In this document: positions 25,190 through 33,363 of the stretch, in pieces
How the letters are laid out: each line of letters starts with the position of its first letter
Position numbering within the stretch: the first letter of the stretch is position 1
Source of the DNA: JANNNX01 sp031398745
Lineage (GTDB): Bacteria > Actinomycetota > Acidimicrobiia > Acidimicrobiales > CADCSY01
Reading direction: 5' to 3'
NCBI GenBank assembly: GCA_031398745.1
Contig: JANNNX010000054.1
Span: 41,097 to 105,096, forward strand
Length of the DNA: 64,000 bases
Made by a program: the position numbers and the translations under genes
The notes under the pieces: generated by a model
What the model saw: the letters and a program-made list of their open reading frames with translations, nothing else
Told to the model about the DNA's origin: nothing
The model's database searches: none

Positions 25190-26301
25190 CCCAGCAGGTG
25201 CGGGGAGAGGAGCGCGGCCAGCCGGTCATAGGAGAGCTCGCCCTCGGCTCGGCGCCGCGCCGCCTCGCCCATCCGCCGGCGCACCTGGTCGTCGTCGAGG
25301 AGCTCGGCCAGGGCCGCGGCCAAGTGGCCGGGGTGCGCCGGGCGGTCGACGATCAGGCCCGTCTGGCCGTCGACCACCGCCTCACTGGCACCACCACTGG
25401 CGCCGGCCACCGCCGGGATGCCGGCCGCCGCGGCCTCGACCACCACGATCCCGAAACCCTCCTGCTCGAGGCCCCCCCAACGGTTCCGGCAAGCCAGGCA
25501 GAACAGGTCGGCGGCCCCGAACAGCGCGGCCTTGCGGTCGTCCTCGACCCGACCGATCAGGCGCACGGGCGCCCCGGTCGAAGCGACCAGGCGCTCGAGG
25601 CGGCCACGGTCGCGACCGTCGCCCGCGATCACCACCACCAGCTGCGGGTGCGACGGCGCCAGCCGGGCGGCCGCCCGGATCAGTGTGTCCATCCCCTTGC
25701 GGGGCACCAGCCGGCTGAGCGAGAGCACCACCTGGGCGCCCTCGGGCAGGCCGAAGTCGGCTCGGGCCTGGGTCCGCTCGGGGGGGATGAGGGGGCGGAA
25801 CCGAACGGCGTCGACGCCCGGGGGCACCACCACCACCGGGAGAGCCCGGCCCGCCGCCACCTCGGCCTCGTCGGCCACGTACCCGCCGGCGGCGATGACC
25901 GGGTCGGCCTGGCGCAGCACCCGGGCCAGCGCCTGGCGGGCGCCCGGCAGCCGGCCCGGGACGGCCACCTCGGCCCCGTGGACGACCACCGCGTAGGGGT
26001 GGCGGAGCGACGGACCGAGCGCCCCCAGGGGCAGCGCCGGATCGAGCACTACCAGTGAGGCCCCGATCTCCTCGGCCAGGGCATCGATGCGGCGAGCCAG
26101 CGACCGGGTGGGCAGGAGCCAGCGCTCCCGGGTGCGCTCCACCCGGTAGGCCTGGGCGGCGTCGAAGGCGGCGGACTCGGGGTGCGGGGTGGTGAGCACC
26201 GCGACCTGCTCGGCCGGGAGCCGGCGCCACAGCTCCCACAGGTACTCCTGAATGCCTCCCACCTTGGGGGGGAAGTCGTTGGTGACCAGCAGCACGCCCA
26301 C
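25186..26301 (-). CDS. GT4 glycosyltransferase, PimB-like mannosyltransferase
   Basis: 371 residues, GT-B fold. N-terminus LLVTNDFPPKVGGIQEYLWE is the characteristic start of PimB'/PimC-type phosphatidylinositol mannosyltransferases; also VVVHGAEVAVPGRLPG, VVPPGVDAVRFRPL, LSLSRLVPRKGMDTLIRAA, and the donor-binding EGFGIVVVEAAAAGIPAVAG followed by GGASEAV. It would transfer mannose from GDP-mannose onto a phosphatidylinositol-type lipid on the inner membrane face. A ppm1-like gene at 10669 supplies polyprenyl-phosphomannose for later steps. Exact acceptor uncertain. Confidence 0.85.
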   Translation of the reverse strand: MGVLLVTNDFPPKVGGIQEYLWELWRRLPAEQVAVLTTPHPESAAFDAAQAYRVERTRERWLLPTRSLARRIDALAEEIGASLVVLDPALPLGALGPSLRHPYAVVVHGAEVAVPGRLPGARQALARVLRQADPVIAAGGYVADEAEVAAGRALPVVVVPPGVDAVRFRPLIPPERTQARADFGLPEGAQVVLSLSRLVPRKGMDTLIRAAARLAPSHPQLVVVIAGDGRDRGRLERLVASTGAPVRLIGRVEDDRKAALFGAADLFCLACRNRWGGLEQEGFGIVVVEAAAAGIPAVAGASGGASEAVVDGQTGLIVDRPAHPGHLAAALAELLDDDQVRRRMGEAARRRAEGELSYDRLAALLSPHLLG

Positions 26302-26350
26302 CCGCTCAGCGGGCCCCGGTCGGCCCCGACATCGCCGAGATCACCGCCGC

Positions 26351-27157
26351 CTAGCGCCCGGTGCCCCGGGCCGACCCGACCGAGTCATCGAGAGCCTTGG
26401 GCACCAGGGCGCAGACGAACCAGCGCTCGCCGTCCTCCCAGTCGTCCCGGCCCGGCGCCAGCGAGGCGAAGCTGTAGATCGAGTCGTCGTACGTGGCGCC
26501 CACGTAGTCCTCGAACCCGGCGAAACACTGTTCGCTGACCGTGTCGGCGACGGCCGCCGTCCCGGGGAAGGGGGTATCGAGCCCGTCGGGAAGCTCCCCG
26601 GTGAGGAACGCCTCGGCCTCGTGGGCGTCATTGCAGCTCAGGATCTGCACGTCGGTTACCTCGGTGTTCGACGTCGCAAAGGTGGCGTCGTTGAAACAGT
26701 CCCCGGCCGTCAGCTCCGACACCGGGCGGCGGTCGATCAGGTCGTTGAACCAGTCGCTCACCGAGTCTCGGTAGGTGATCAGCGCGGCCGACGCGACCAC
26801 GAAGATGACGATGTTGAGGAGGGCCAAGGCGGTGGCCGCAGTCGCGGCACCCTCGCCGGTCCGCATCCCGTTGGATCGTCGGATCGATCGCTTGGCCGAG
26901 CGGGCCAGGAACAACGCCACCACCGCCGCGATCACCGGGCAGACCAGGTACGAGCTGATGGCCAGGACCAACGACCAGGTGGCGGTGCCCTCGGTCCTCG
27001 GTCCGGCGGGGGCCGCTTGCGGGTACCAGCCACCGGGCGGGGGTGCTGGCGGAGGTGGGGGTGCTGGCGGAGGCGGGGATGCGTCCCAGGGCGGGTCCGG
27101 CGGAACCGCGGGGGTCCCCGGGGGCGTCGGCGTCGGGTCGTCGCGGGTCTCGTCCAC
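26351..27157 (-). CDS. DUF4190 / septum-formation-like membrane protein
   Basis: 268 residues. A proline-rich cytosolic N-terminus (PPPPAPPPPPAPPPGGWYP) leads to two transmembrane helices (WSLVLAISSYLVCPVIAAVV; TALALLNIVIFVVASAALIT) with the basic loop SAKRSIRRSNG, as in DUF4190 proteins, followed by an extracytoplasmic domain with AGDCFNDATF, QILSCNDAHEAEAF and RWFVCALVP, the four-cysteine pattern of septum-formation family domains. GTG at 27157. It is followed upstream by a small zinc protein gene 22 bases away. Function in division or envelope is only inferred. Confidence 0.8.
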   Translation of the reverse strand: MDETRDDPTPTPPGTPAVPPDPPWDASPPPPAPPPPPAPPPGGWYPQAAPAGPRTEGTATWSLVLAISSYLVCPVIAAVVALFLARSAKRSIRRSNGMRTGEGAATAATALALLNIVIFVVASAALITYRDSVSDWFNDLIDRRPVSELTAGDCFNDATFATSNTEVTDVQILSCNDAHEAEAFLTGELPDGLDTPFPGTAAVADTVSEQCFAGFEDYVGATYDDSIYSFASLAPGRDDWEDGERWFVCALVPKALDDSVGSARGTGR

Positions 27158-27179
27158 AGGTGTGCTCCGCTCGGTCCTG

Positions 27180-27425
27180 CTACTCGCCGGGCCGGTCGGC
27201 CACCGCCACCGGCTCGACGCCCCGACCCGACCCGCACCACCGGCAGGTGACCTCCTCGATGACCTCGTCGAGGACCTGTTCGTCCTCCACGCTGAGTTCC
27301 CCGCCGACGGTGTAGTGATGGAAGGCGCGGGTGCGCCGCGACACCACGACGTCGAAGCGGGTGAGGTTGCCGCAGGCGCTGCACCGGTACCGACTGGGCG
27401 TCGGCGAGCTCGGGGCATCAGGCAC
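27180..27425 (-). CDS. Small CxxC zinc-binding protein
   Basis: 81 residues. YRCSACGNLTRFDVVVSRRT near the start and EEVTCRWCGSGRGVE near the end give two CxxC knuckles for one zinc. The intervening FHHYTVGGELSVEDEQVLDE is polar. Similar short zinc proteins are common in Actinobacteria without known function. Spacing suggests cotranscription with the DUF4190 gene downstream. Confidence 0.75.
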   Translation of the reverse strand: MPDAPSSPTPSRYRCSACGNLTRFDVVVSRRTRAFHHYTVGGELSVEDEQVLDEVIEEVTCRWCGSGRGVEPVAVADRPGE

Positions 27426-27475
27426 GGACGGCGATGCTACCGGGGGCGCTCCCCTCGCCTCCGGCCGAGCGGACC

Positions 27476-28558
27476 TCAGGTCGTCTGCTCGGCCGTCTCG
27501 TCGAGACGGGCCGCCCGTGACGTCGCCACCAGGCGGGCCAGCGCATCGGCGGCCCGACCGTCGTCGACTGCGGCTGTCGCCTGGGCCAGGCCATCGACCA
27601 GGTCGTCGGCGGCTCCGCCGACGACCAACCCGGCTGCCGCGTTCAGCAGTACCACGTCGCGATGCGGTCCCCGCTGGCCCGCCAGCAGGCGCTCGATGAT
27701 CTCGACGTTGGCCGCCGCGTCACCCCCCCGTAGGTCGTCGTCGGCCGCCCGGGCCAGGCCTAGCGACGTGGCATCGAGCTCGAAGCGGCCGACCTGGCCC
27801 TCACGCAGCTCGTGGATGGTCGTCGGGCCGGTGGTGGTCAGCTCGTCGTGGCCGGCGCCGTGCACGACCATGACCCGCCGGGCACCCCCGGCGGCCAGGG
27901 TGGCCAGCATGCGCTCGGCCTTGGTCGGGTCGCCGACACCCACCAGCTGGTGCCGGACTCGGGCCGGGTTGGCCAGCGGGCCCAGCACGTTGAAGACGGT
28001 GGGAACCCCCAGCTCGCGGCGGGTGGGGCCGGCGTGGCGCATGGCCGGGTGGAACCGGGGGGCGAAGCAGAAGCCGATACCCGCCTCGGCGACGCAGCGG
28101 GCCACGCCCGCCGGGCCCAAATCGACGACCACCCCGAGGGCCTCCAAGAGGTCGGCCGACCCGCTGGTGGACGACGCGCCCCGGTTCCCGTGCTTGCACA
28201 CCGCCACCCCGGCCCCGGCGATGACCAGGCTGGCCATGGTCGAGACGTTGAGGGCGTGGCGCCGGCGGCTCGGCGACCCACCGGTGCCACAGGTGTCGAC
28301 CGCGTCGATGCCGGCGGGCAGCACGACGGGCTCGGAGGCCTCGACCATGGCTCGCACCATGCCGGTCATCTCGGCCGCGGTTTCGCCCTTGATCCGCAGC
28401 GCCACCAGGAACCCGGCGAGCTGCGCGGGCGTCGCCGACCCGGCCAGGACCTCGGCCATCACCGCGTGCGCCTCGTCGTCGCTCAGGTCGTCCCCCGCGA
28501 CCAGCCGACCGAGCACCCCCGGCCAGCCGCCGAGGCCGGCGATCGTGGTCTCGGGCAC
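27476..28558 (-). CDS. trpD: Anthranilate phosphoribosyltransferase
   Basis: 360 residues. N-terminal helices are followed by VDTCGTGGSPSRRRHALNVS (PRPP-binding GTGG and NxST), VAVCKHGNRGASSTSGSADL, the anthranilate-binding FAPRFHPAMRHAGPTRRELG, TVFNVLGPLANPA, and VVHGAGHDELTTTGPTTI. It converts anthranilate and PRPP to phosphoribosyl-anthranilate in tryptophan synthesis. No other trp gene is adjacent, so it is a stand-alone copy. The GTG at 28558 is picked because a TACCGT -10 box ends six bases upstream; the frame is open to 28804. Confidence 0.94.
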   Translation of the reverse strand: MPETTIAGLGGWPGVLGRLVAGDDLSDDEAHAVMAEVLAGSATPAQLAGFLVALRIKGETAAEMTGMVRAMVEASEPVVLPAGIDAVDTCGTGGSPSRRRHALNVSTMASLVIAGAGVAVCKHGNRGASSTSGSADLLEALGVVVDLGPAGVARCVAEAGIGFCFAPRFHPAMRHAGPTRRELGVPTVFNVLGPLANPARVRHQLVGVGDPTKAERMLATLAAGGARRVMVVHGAGHDELTTTGPTTIHELREGQVGRFELDATSLGLARAADDDLRGGDAAANVEIIERLLAGQRGPHRDVVLLNAAAGLVVGGAADDLVDGLAQATAAVDDGRAADALARLVATSRAARLDETAEQTT

Positions 28559-28564
28559 GGCGAC

Positions 28565-28570
28565 ACGGTA
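28565..28570 (-). promoter_or_regulatory. -10 element TACCGT of trpD
   Basis: Minus-strand TACCGT, six bases before the GTG at 28558, no ribosome binding site. It decides the trpD start. Confidence 0.5.
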
Positions 28571-28664
28571 GTGCTGGCCCCGCGGACCCGAGCCCCCGCA
28601 TTTCCCGCCGACGACCGTCGCCCTGCACCTCGGGCCGACCGCGGCGCGCGAAGCTGGAACGGTC

Positions 28665-29069
28665 ATGCAGCTCCTCGACCGCCGGGCCGTCCTGGCCGGC
28701 GCCCTCGTCGCCGCCGCCGTGTTCGTCCCGCTGTCGATCCTCGGCAACGCGGTGGTCGATGACGACGCCGACAGCAACCTGGTCTTCCTCATCCTGGTCC
28801 CCATCGCGCTGGGCTACGGGCTGGGCGGTGTGGTGGCGGCATCCCGGGCCCGGTCGGCCCCGCTGGCCAACGGGGCGGTAGCGGCGGTGGCCGGCTACGT
28901 GGCGGTGGCGGGAGTGGCCGTGGCCCTCCGGGTGGCGCAGGGCGAGGCGATCGAGCCGGCCGCCATCGCCTTCGCCGCCGTGCTGGCCTACGCCTCCGGC
29001 CTCCTCGGCGGACTGGCCGTCGACCGGCTGCGACGGCGGCGCCCGGCCGACGCCAACCCTGCCGGGTGA
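28665..29069 (+). CDS. Four-helix membrane protein of unknown function
   Basis: 134 residues: helices RRAVLAGALVAAAVFVPLSI, NLVFLILVPIALGYGLGGVV, GAVAAVAGYVAVAGVAVALR and AAIAFAAVLAYASGLLGGLA with short charged loops and a basic C-terminus. No family recognised. ATG at 28665, 13 bases upstream of the glycerol-kinase-like gene at its far end, so probably in operon with it. Confidence 0.65.
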   Translation: MQLLDRRAVLAGALVAAAVFVPLSILGNAVVDDDADSNLVFLILVPIALGYGLGGVVAASRARSAPLANGAVAAVAGYVAVAGVAVALRVAQGEAIEPAAIAFAAVLAYASGLLGGLAVDRLRRRRPADANPAG

Positions 29070-29082
29070 CGCCCGCTCGGCC

Positions 29083-30534
29083 ATGACCATCCTGGTCGTC
29101 GACGTCGGTACCAGCGGCGTCCGCGCCGCGGTCGTCGGGCCCGAGGCGGACGTCGTTGCCTACCGCCACCAGCGTGTCCCGGCCCTGACCCCGACGGCCG
29201 GGGTCAGCGAGCTCGATGCCGAGGCGCTGGGGCGCGCCGCCCTGGTCGCCGCCACCGAGGTCATGGAGCAGGCCGGTCCGGTCGAGGCGGTGGGCATCAC
29301 TGCCCAGCGAGCGAGCACCGTCCTGTGGGACCGGGCCACCGGCCGACCGCTCGGCCCCGGCATCGGTTGGCAGGACCTGCGCACGGTCGGTGCCTGCCTC
29401 GTCCTCGCTGGTCGCGGCATCCACCTCGACCCGAGCCAGACCGCGACCAAGGTGGCCCACCTCCTCGACGCCCACGACCCCGACCGGTCCCGGGCCGAGG
29501 ACGGCGAGCTGTGCGTCGGCACCATCGACAGCTGGCTGGCCTGGGTCCTGTCGCGGGGCGGGCTGCACGTCACCGACCCGTCCAACGCCGGCGTGACCGG
29601 TCTGGTGAGCCGAGAGGTCGACGGGTGGGACGGCGATGTCCTCGACGCGCTCCGCATCCCCCGGGCGGTCCTGCCCACCATCGTCGACTCGTCCGGTCCC
29701 CTCGGGCCGGCCACCGCCCTCCCAGGGGCACCGATCATCGCCGGGCTGGCCGGCGACCAGCAGGCGTCGCTGCTGGGGCAGGGGTGCGTCCGGCCGGGCA
29801 TGGCCAAGCTGACCTTCGGTACCGGCGCCATGCTCGACCTGACCGTCGGTCCGACTCGGCCGGCTTTCGAGCGCAAAGGTCCGCACGGGACCTATCCGGT
29901 GGTGGCCTGGCGGGTGGCCGGCCAGCTGGAGTGGGGCCTCGAGGCCCTCGCCCTGTCCGCCGGCAGCGCGGTCGACTGGCTGGTCGACCTCGGGGTGGTT
30001 CCCGACGCCGCCGCCTCGGGACCGGTGGCCGACGGGTGCGACGACACCGACGGTGCGTTCTTCGTCCCGGCCCTGGCCGGCCTGGGCACCCCGGTCTGGG
30101 ACTACGGAGCCCGAGGCACCCTGGTCGGCGTGTCCCGCAGCACCGGGCGGGCTCAGCTGGCTCGGGCGGTGCTCGAGGGCATCGCCCACCGGGGTGCCGA
30201 TCTGGTCGACGCCGCCGAGGCCGACGCCGGGGTGTCGCTCGAGCGGGTACGGGTCGACGGGGGCATGACCGCCAACCGCACGTTCTTGCAAGCCCTGGCC
30301 AACGCCACCGCCCGCCCGGTCGAAGTCTCGCGGGTCCGGGAGGCGACCACCCTGGGGGCTGCCTTCCTGGCCGGGCTCGCCGTCGGCACCTGGTCGGGGT
30401 GGGACGAGATCGAGGCCACCTGGGTCTCGTCCGACGTGGTCGAGCCCACCGGTCGCCTCGACCGCACCCGGTGGCGGGCCGCCGTGGAGCGCTCCCGAGG
30501 GTGGGTCCCGACGTTGTCCGGTCTGTCGTTCTGA
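29083..30534 (+). CDS. FGGY carbohydrate kinase, glycerol kinase-like
   Basis: 483 residues with both FGGY domains: ILVVDVGTSGVRAAVVG, GITAQRASTVLWDRATGRPL, GPGIGWQDLRT, GTIDSWLAWVLS, the active-site aspartate in IIAGLAGDQQASLLGQGC, FGTGAMLDLTVG, and the C-terminal ATP-binding VRVDGGMTANRTFLQALANA. The IGWQDLRT and GDQQA motifs resemble glycerol kinases (typical W-D-R-T and GDQQAAL), so glycerol is the likeliest substrate. No glpF or glpD is nearby, leaving some doubt. Confidence 0.85.
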   Translation: MTILVVDVGTSGVRAAVVGPEADVVAYRHQRVPALTPTAGVSELDAEALGRAALVAATEVMEQAGPVEAVGITAQRASTVLWDRATGRPLGPGIGWQDLRTVGACLVLAGRGIHLDPSQTATKVAHLLDAHDPDRSRAEDGELCVGTIDSWLAWVLSRGGLHVTDPSNAGVTGLVSREVDGWDGDVLDALRIPRAVLPTIVDSSGPLGPATALPGAPIIAGLAGDQQASLLGQGCVRPGMAKLTFGTGAMLDLTVGPTRPAFERKGPHGTYPVVAWRVAGQLEWGLEALALSAGSAVDWLVDLGVVPDAAASGPVADGCDDTDGAFFVPALAGLGTPVWDYGARGTLVGVSRSTGRAQLARAVLEGIAHRGADLVDAAEADAGVSLERVRVDGGMTANRTFLQALANATARPVEVSRVREATTLGAAFLAGLAVGTWSGWDEIEATWVSSDVVEPTGRLDRTRWRAAVERSRGWVPTLSGLSF

Positions 30535-30557
30535 CCAACTTCTTACCTGTCGAGCGG

Positions 30558-30587
30558 TTGCGTAACCCGCGCACGCGTCCCTAGCGT
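30558..30587 (+). promoter_or_regulatory. Promoter upstream of the acyltransferase gene
   Basis: TTGCGT (30558-30563), 18-base spacer, TAGCGT (30582-30587): plausible sigma70-type promoter, with the ATG about 36 bases downstream at 30624. Confidence 0.5.
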
Positions 30588-30623
30588 CTCTGGCGCTCCG
30601 CGGACAGAGCACGAGGCGACGAC

Positions 30624-31724
30624 ATGACCACGACATCGGCCACAGCGGTGGCCCCGCGCCGGCTGCGGGGAGGGCCCGACCATGCCGCCTACCTCGGGAG
30701 CGCGCGCCTCCCGTTCCTCGACGGGATCCGGGCCCTGGCTGCCCTGCGGGTCTTCGTCGTCCACCTGGGCACGCCGCTCACCGGGGTCCTGGCCACCCAG
30801 CGGGGGGTGACCGTCTTCTTCGTGCTCTCCGGGTACCTGGTGACCCGCATGTGCAGCCGGGAGGAGCGTCGCCAGGGCTCGGTCGACTACCGGTCGTTCG
30901 TGATCCGCCGGGCGCTGCGGATCCTCCCGCTGTATTACCTGGCCCTGGCCGCCAGCGTGGTCGGGATCGTCGTGTTGCACCTGGCCGACCGGGGCTCGGT
31001 GCTGCTGCGAGCCCTGCCCTGGTACCTGGTCATGCTCCCCGAGCACGCCTGGCGCAACCTCGATGCGCCCTTCGGTCTGACCTGGTCGCTCGGCGTCGAG
31101 GCCAAGTTCTACGTCGTCTGGCCCCTCGTGGCCTTCGTCCTGCTCCGCCAACCCCGCCATCGGGCGATGGTCGCCGCCGCGGTAGTGGCCGTCTGCGGCG
31201 CGACCACGGTGCTCGATCCCTCCCACCTCGGCGTCTGGCTCGGTCCCTACGCCTCGCTCGGCCTCGGCTGCCTGGCGTCCCTCGCCCTCGATGACCCGAC
31301 CTGCTTCCGGGCGCTCTGGCTCGTGGGCTACGAGACCTGCCTGAAGGCGCTGGCGGTGGTGGTGGTGGTCCTGGCGTTCGGGCCGCCGCGCCTTCTTTCG
31401 CTCTATGCGGCCGCCGTCACCCTGCTGCTCATCGGCCTGGTGCACTCCTCGGGGTGGGGCATCCGAGCGCTGTCGTCGCGCCCCCTGGTCGGCCTCGGAC
31501 TGATCTCCTACCCCTTCTTCCTGTTCCACGCCATGCTGCTGAACGTCCCCCACCACTTCGTCGACCTCGGCGGCGGGTGGGACGAGATCCTGGTGGTGGC
31601 CGTCCTGTCGCTGGCCATCACCATCCCGCTGTGCCTCGCCCTGCACCGCTGGGTCGAGGAGCCGTGCATCCGCCTCGGCCGCCGGATCACGGCGCGCGCT
31701 CGGCTCCGCACCGTGGCCCTCTGA
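30624..31724 (+). CDS. Acyltransferase family 3 membrane protein
   Basis: 366 residues, about ten transmembrane helices. The family start LDGIRALAALRVFVVHLG with the conserved R and H, RRALRILPLYYLALAASVVG (RxxRxxPxYY), LTWSLGVEAKFYVVWPLV with the catalytic E region, and the final helix LALHRWVEEPCIRLGRR are all present. Such enzymes O-acetylate or acylate cell-surface glycans. No glycan gene cluster surrounds it, so the acceptor is unknown. Confidence 0.88.
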   Translation: MTTTSATAVAPRRLRGGPDHAAYLGSARLPFLDGIRALAALRVFVVHLGTPLTGVLATQRGVTVFFVLSGYLVTRMCSREERRQGSVDYRSFVIRRALRILPLYYLALAASVVGIVVLHLADRGSVLLRALPWYLVMLPEHAWRNLDAPFGLTWSLGVEAKFYVVWPLVAFVLLRQPRHRAMVAAAVVAVCGATTVLDPSHLGVWLGPYASLGLGCLASLALDDPTCFRALWLVGYETCLKALAVVVVVLAFGPPRLLSLYAAAVTLLLIGLVHSSGWGIRALSSRPLVGLGLISYPFFLFHAMLLNVPHHFVDLGGGWDEILVVAVLSLAITIPLCLALHRWVEEPCIRLGRRITARARLRTVAL

Positions 31725-31805
31725 GCTTCGGCCGTCACCCCGCGTCGGCCGTCATCGCCTGCCGGCAGCGGCGCGCCCGGGCTCGCGGTCGGGCACGATG
31801 AGCTG

Positions 31806-32618
31806 GTGGGCGCGACCTCCGACCGGCTCTTCGCGGTGGTCGACGCCTTCGCCGACGAGCGCCGCCCGGCGGGCGGGCCGCCGGACCCGGGCGGAGTGCT
31901 CAGCCTGGCCGAGTTGACCCGGCGCAGCGGTCTTGCCAAGCCGACCGTGCACCGCATCTGCGCTGACCTGGTGGCCCGGCGGATCCTGGAGCGCACCGCC
32001 GGCGGCTATCGGCTCGGCATCCGCCTCTTCGAGCTCGGCAACCAGGTCCCCGTCCATCGCAGCTTGCGGGAAGTGGCCCTCCCGTTCCTGGAGGACCTCT
32101 ACGAGGCGACCCACGAGCTGGTCCACATCGCGGTGCTTGACGGCTCCGACGTGGTCTGCGTCGAGAAGATCGCCAGCCATCGCGCCATGCCGTCGCCGGC
32201 TCGGGTCGGCGGCCGAGACCCCGCCTACTGCACCGGCGTCGGCAAAGCCCTGCTGGCATTCTCGGCGCCGGAAGCGCTCGACGGGGTGCTGGCCCGGGGT
32301 CTGGCCCCCCGCACGCCCTACACGATCGTTCTGCCCCGGTTGCTGCGGGAGCAGCTCGACGAGATCCGCCGGACCGCGGTGGCCTACGACCGGGAGGAGC
32401 TGACCATCGGGATGACCTGCGTCGCCGCCCCGGTGCTGGGGGCCGACGGGCTGGCGGTGGCGGCCCTCTCCGTGTCCGGACCCACCACCCGGCTCGATCC
32501 CGAGCGGGTGGCGGTGGCGGTGCGGACGGCGGCGCTCGGACTGGGACGCTCCCTCCGGGCCTTCCACCTGTCGGAACGCCACGTGGGTGAGGTTCGGCTC
32601 GAGGCCCGAGGCTCCTGA
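31806..32618 (+). CDS. IclR family transcriptional regulator
   Basis: 270 residues: N-terminal winged helix (LSLAELTRRSGLAKPTVHRI, CADLVARRILERTAGGYRLG), then the IclR ligand-binding domain (LPFLEDLYEATHELVHIAVL, PAYCTGVGKALLAF, VAYDREELTIGMTCVAAPVL, GLAVAALSVSGPTTRL). It probably controls the adjacent nitroreductase and aminotransferase genes, which start one base and about 740 bases after its end. Effector unknown. GTG at 31806; the stretch 31725-31805 upstream shows no clear -35/-10 pair. Confidence 0.9.
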   Translation: MGATSDRLFAVVDAFADERRPAGGPPDPGGVLSLAELTRRSGLAKPTVHRICADLVARRILERTAGGYRLGIRLFELGNQVPVHRSLREVALPFLEDLYEATHELVHIAVLDGSDVVCVEKIASHRAMPSPARVGGRDPAYCTGVGKALLAFSAPEALDGVLARGLAPRTPYTIVLPRLLREQLDEIRRTAVAYDREELTIGMTCVAAPVLGADGLAVAALSVSGPTTRLDPERVAVAVRTAALGLGRSLRAFHLSERHVGEVRLEARGS

Positions 32619-32619
32619 C

Positions 32620-33363
32620 ATGACGACCTACCCCCCGCCCGACATCGAGGCGACGTACCCGTTCGTCCCCCTGCCGTTCGAGCGAAAGCCCGACGAGCAA
32701 GCCCGGATCGATGGCCGGGCCTTCCACGAGCGGATGCAGACCCGCCGCTCGTGTCGGATGTTCAGCGACGACCCGGTCCCCCGGGAGCTGATCGACCTCG
32801 CCATCGCCACCGCCGCGACGGCCCCGTCGGGTGCTCACCACCAGCCCTGGCGCTTCGTGGTCATCGGCGACGCCGAGACCAAGCACGCCATCAAGGAGGC
32901 GGCCGAGGAAGAGGAGCGCCAGAACTACGAGGGTGGCCGGCTGCCCCCGGAGTGGCGGGAGGCGCTCGAGCCGCTGGGGACCACGTCGGACAAGTCCTAC
33001 CTCGACGTCGTTCCGTGGATCGTGGTGGTGTTCGAGGAGCGCTTCTCGCGGCGGCCCGACGGCTCGCCCCGCAAGAACTACTACGTGAAGGAGAGCGTCG
33101 GCATCGCCTGCGGGTTCTTCATCGCCGCGCTGCACGAGATGGGGCTGTGCACGCTGACCCACACGCCGTCGCCCATGGCCTTCCTGTCTCGGGTGCTCGA
33201 GCGGCCCGACAACGAGCGGCCCTACATCCTCTTCCCCATCGGATATCCGGCCGAGGGGGCCAAGGTGCCCGACCTGACCCGCAAGTCGCTGGCCGAGGTG
33301 GTCGTCGAGTCGCCGGCGGTCCTCCACCGGGGCGTCGACCCCGAGGGGCTGACGGGGTCGTGA
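32620..33363 (+). CDS. Nitroreductase-fold flavoprotein, iodotyrosine deiodinase-like
   Basis: 247 residues, FMN nitroreductase fold: MQTRRSCRMFSDDPVPRELI, ATAATAPSGAHHQPWRFVVI, GIACGFFIAALHEMGLCTLT, ILFPIGYPAEGAKVPDL. It follows vertebrate IYD closely in order: PLPFER near the start, a EEEERQNYEGG segment, SYLDVVP, and YPAEGAKVPDLTRKSL. The substrate-zwitterion triad of IYD (E, Y, K) appears as Glu99, Tyr103 and Lys125. Reductive dehalogenation of halotyrosines or a related substrate is therefore a serious possibility; ordinary nitroreductase activity cannot be excluded. ATG at 32620; cotranscribed with the IclR gene and overlapping the next start. Confidence 0.82.
   Translation: MTTYPPPDIEATYPFVPLPFERKPDEQARIDGRAFHERMQTRRSCRMFSDDPVPRELIDLAIATAATAPSGAHHQPWRFVVIGDAETKHAIKEAAEEEERQNYEGGRLPPEWREALEPLGTTSDKSYLDVVPWIVVVFEERFSRRPDGSPRKNYYVKESVGIACGFFIAALHEMGLCTLTHTPSPMAFLSRVLERPDNERPYILFPIGYPAEGAKVPDLTRKSLAEVVVESPAVLHRGVDPEGLTGS

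Noticed and set aside
30543..31646. A 367-codon minus-strand frame rich in Gln, Gly and Asp
   Set aside because: Antisense of the acyltransferase helices; the composition is what hydrophobic codons give when read backwards.
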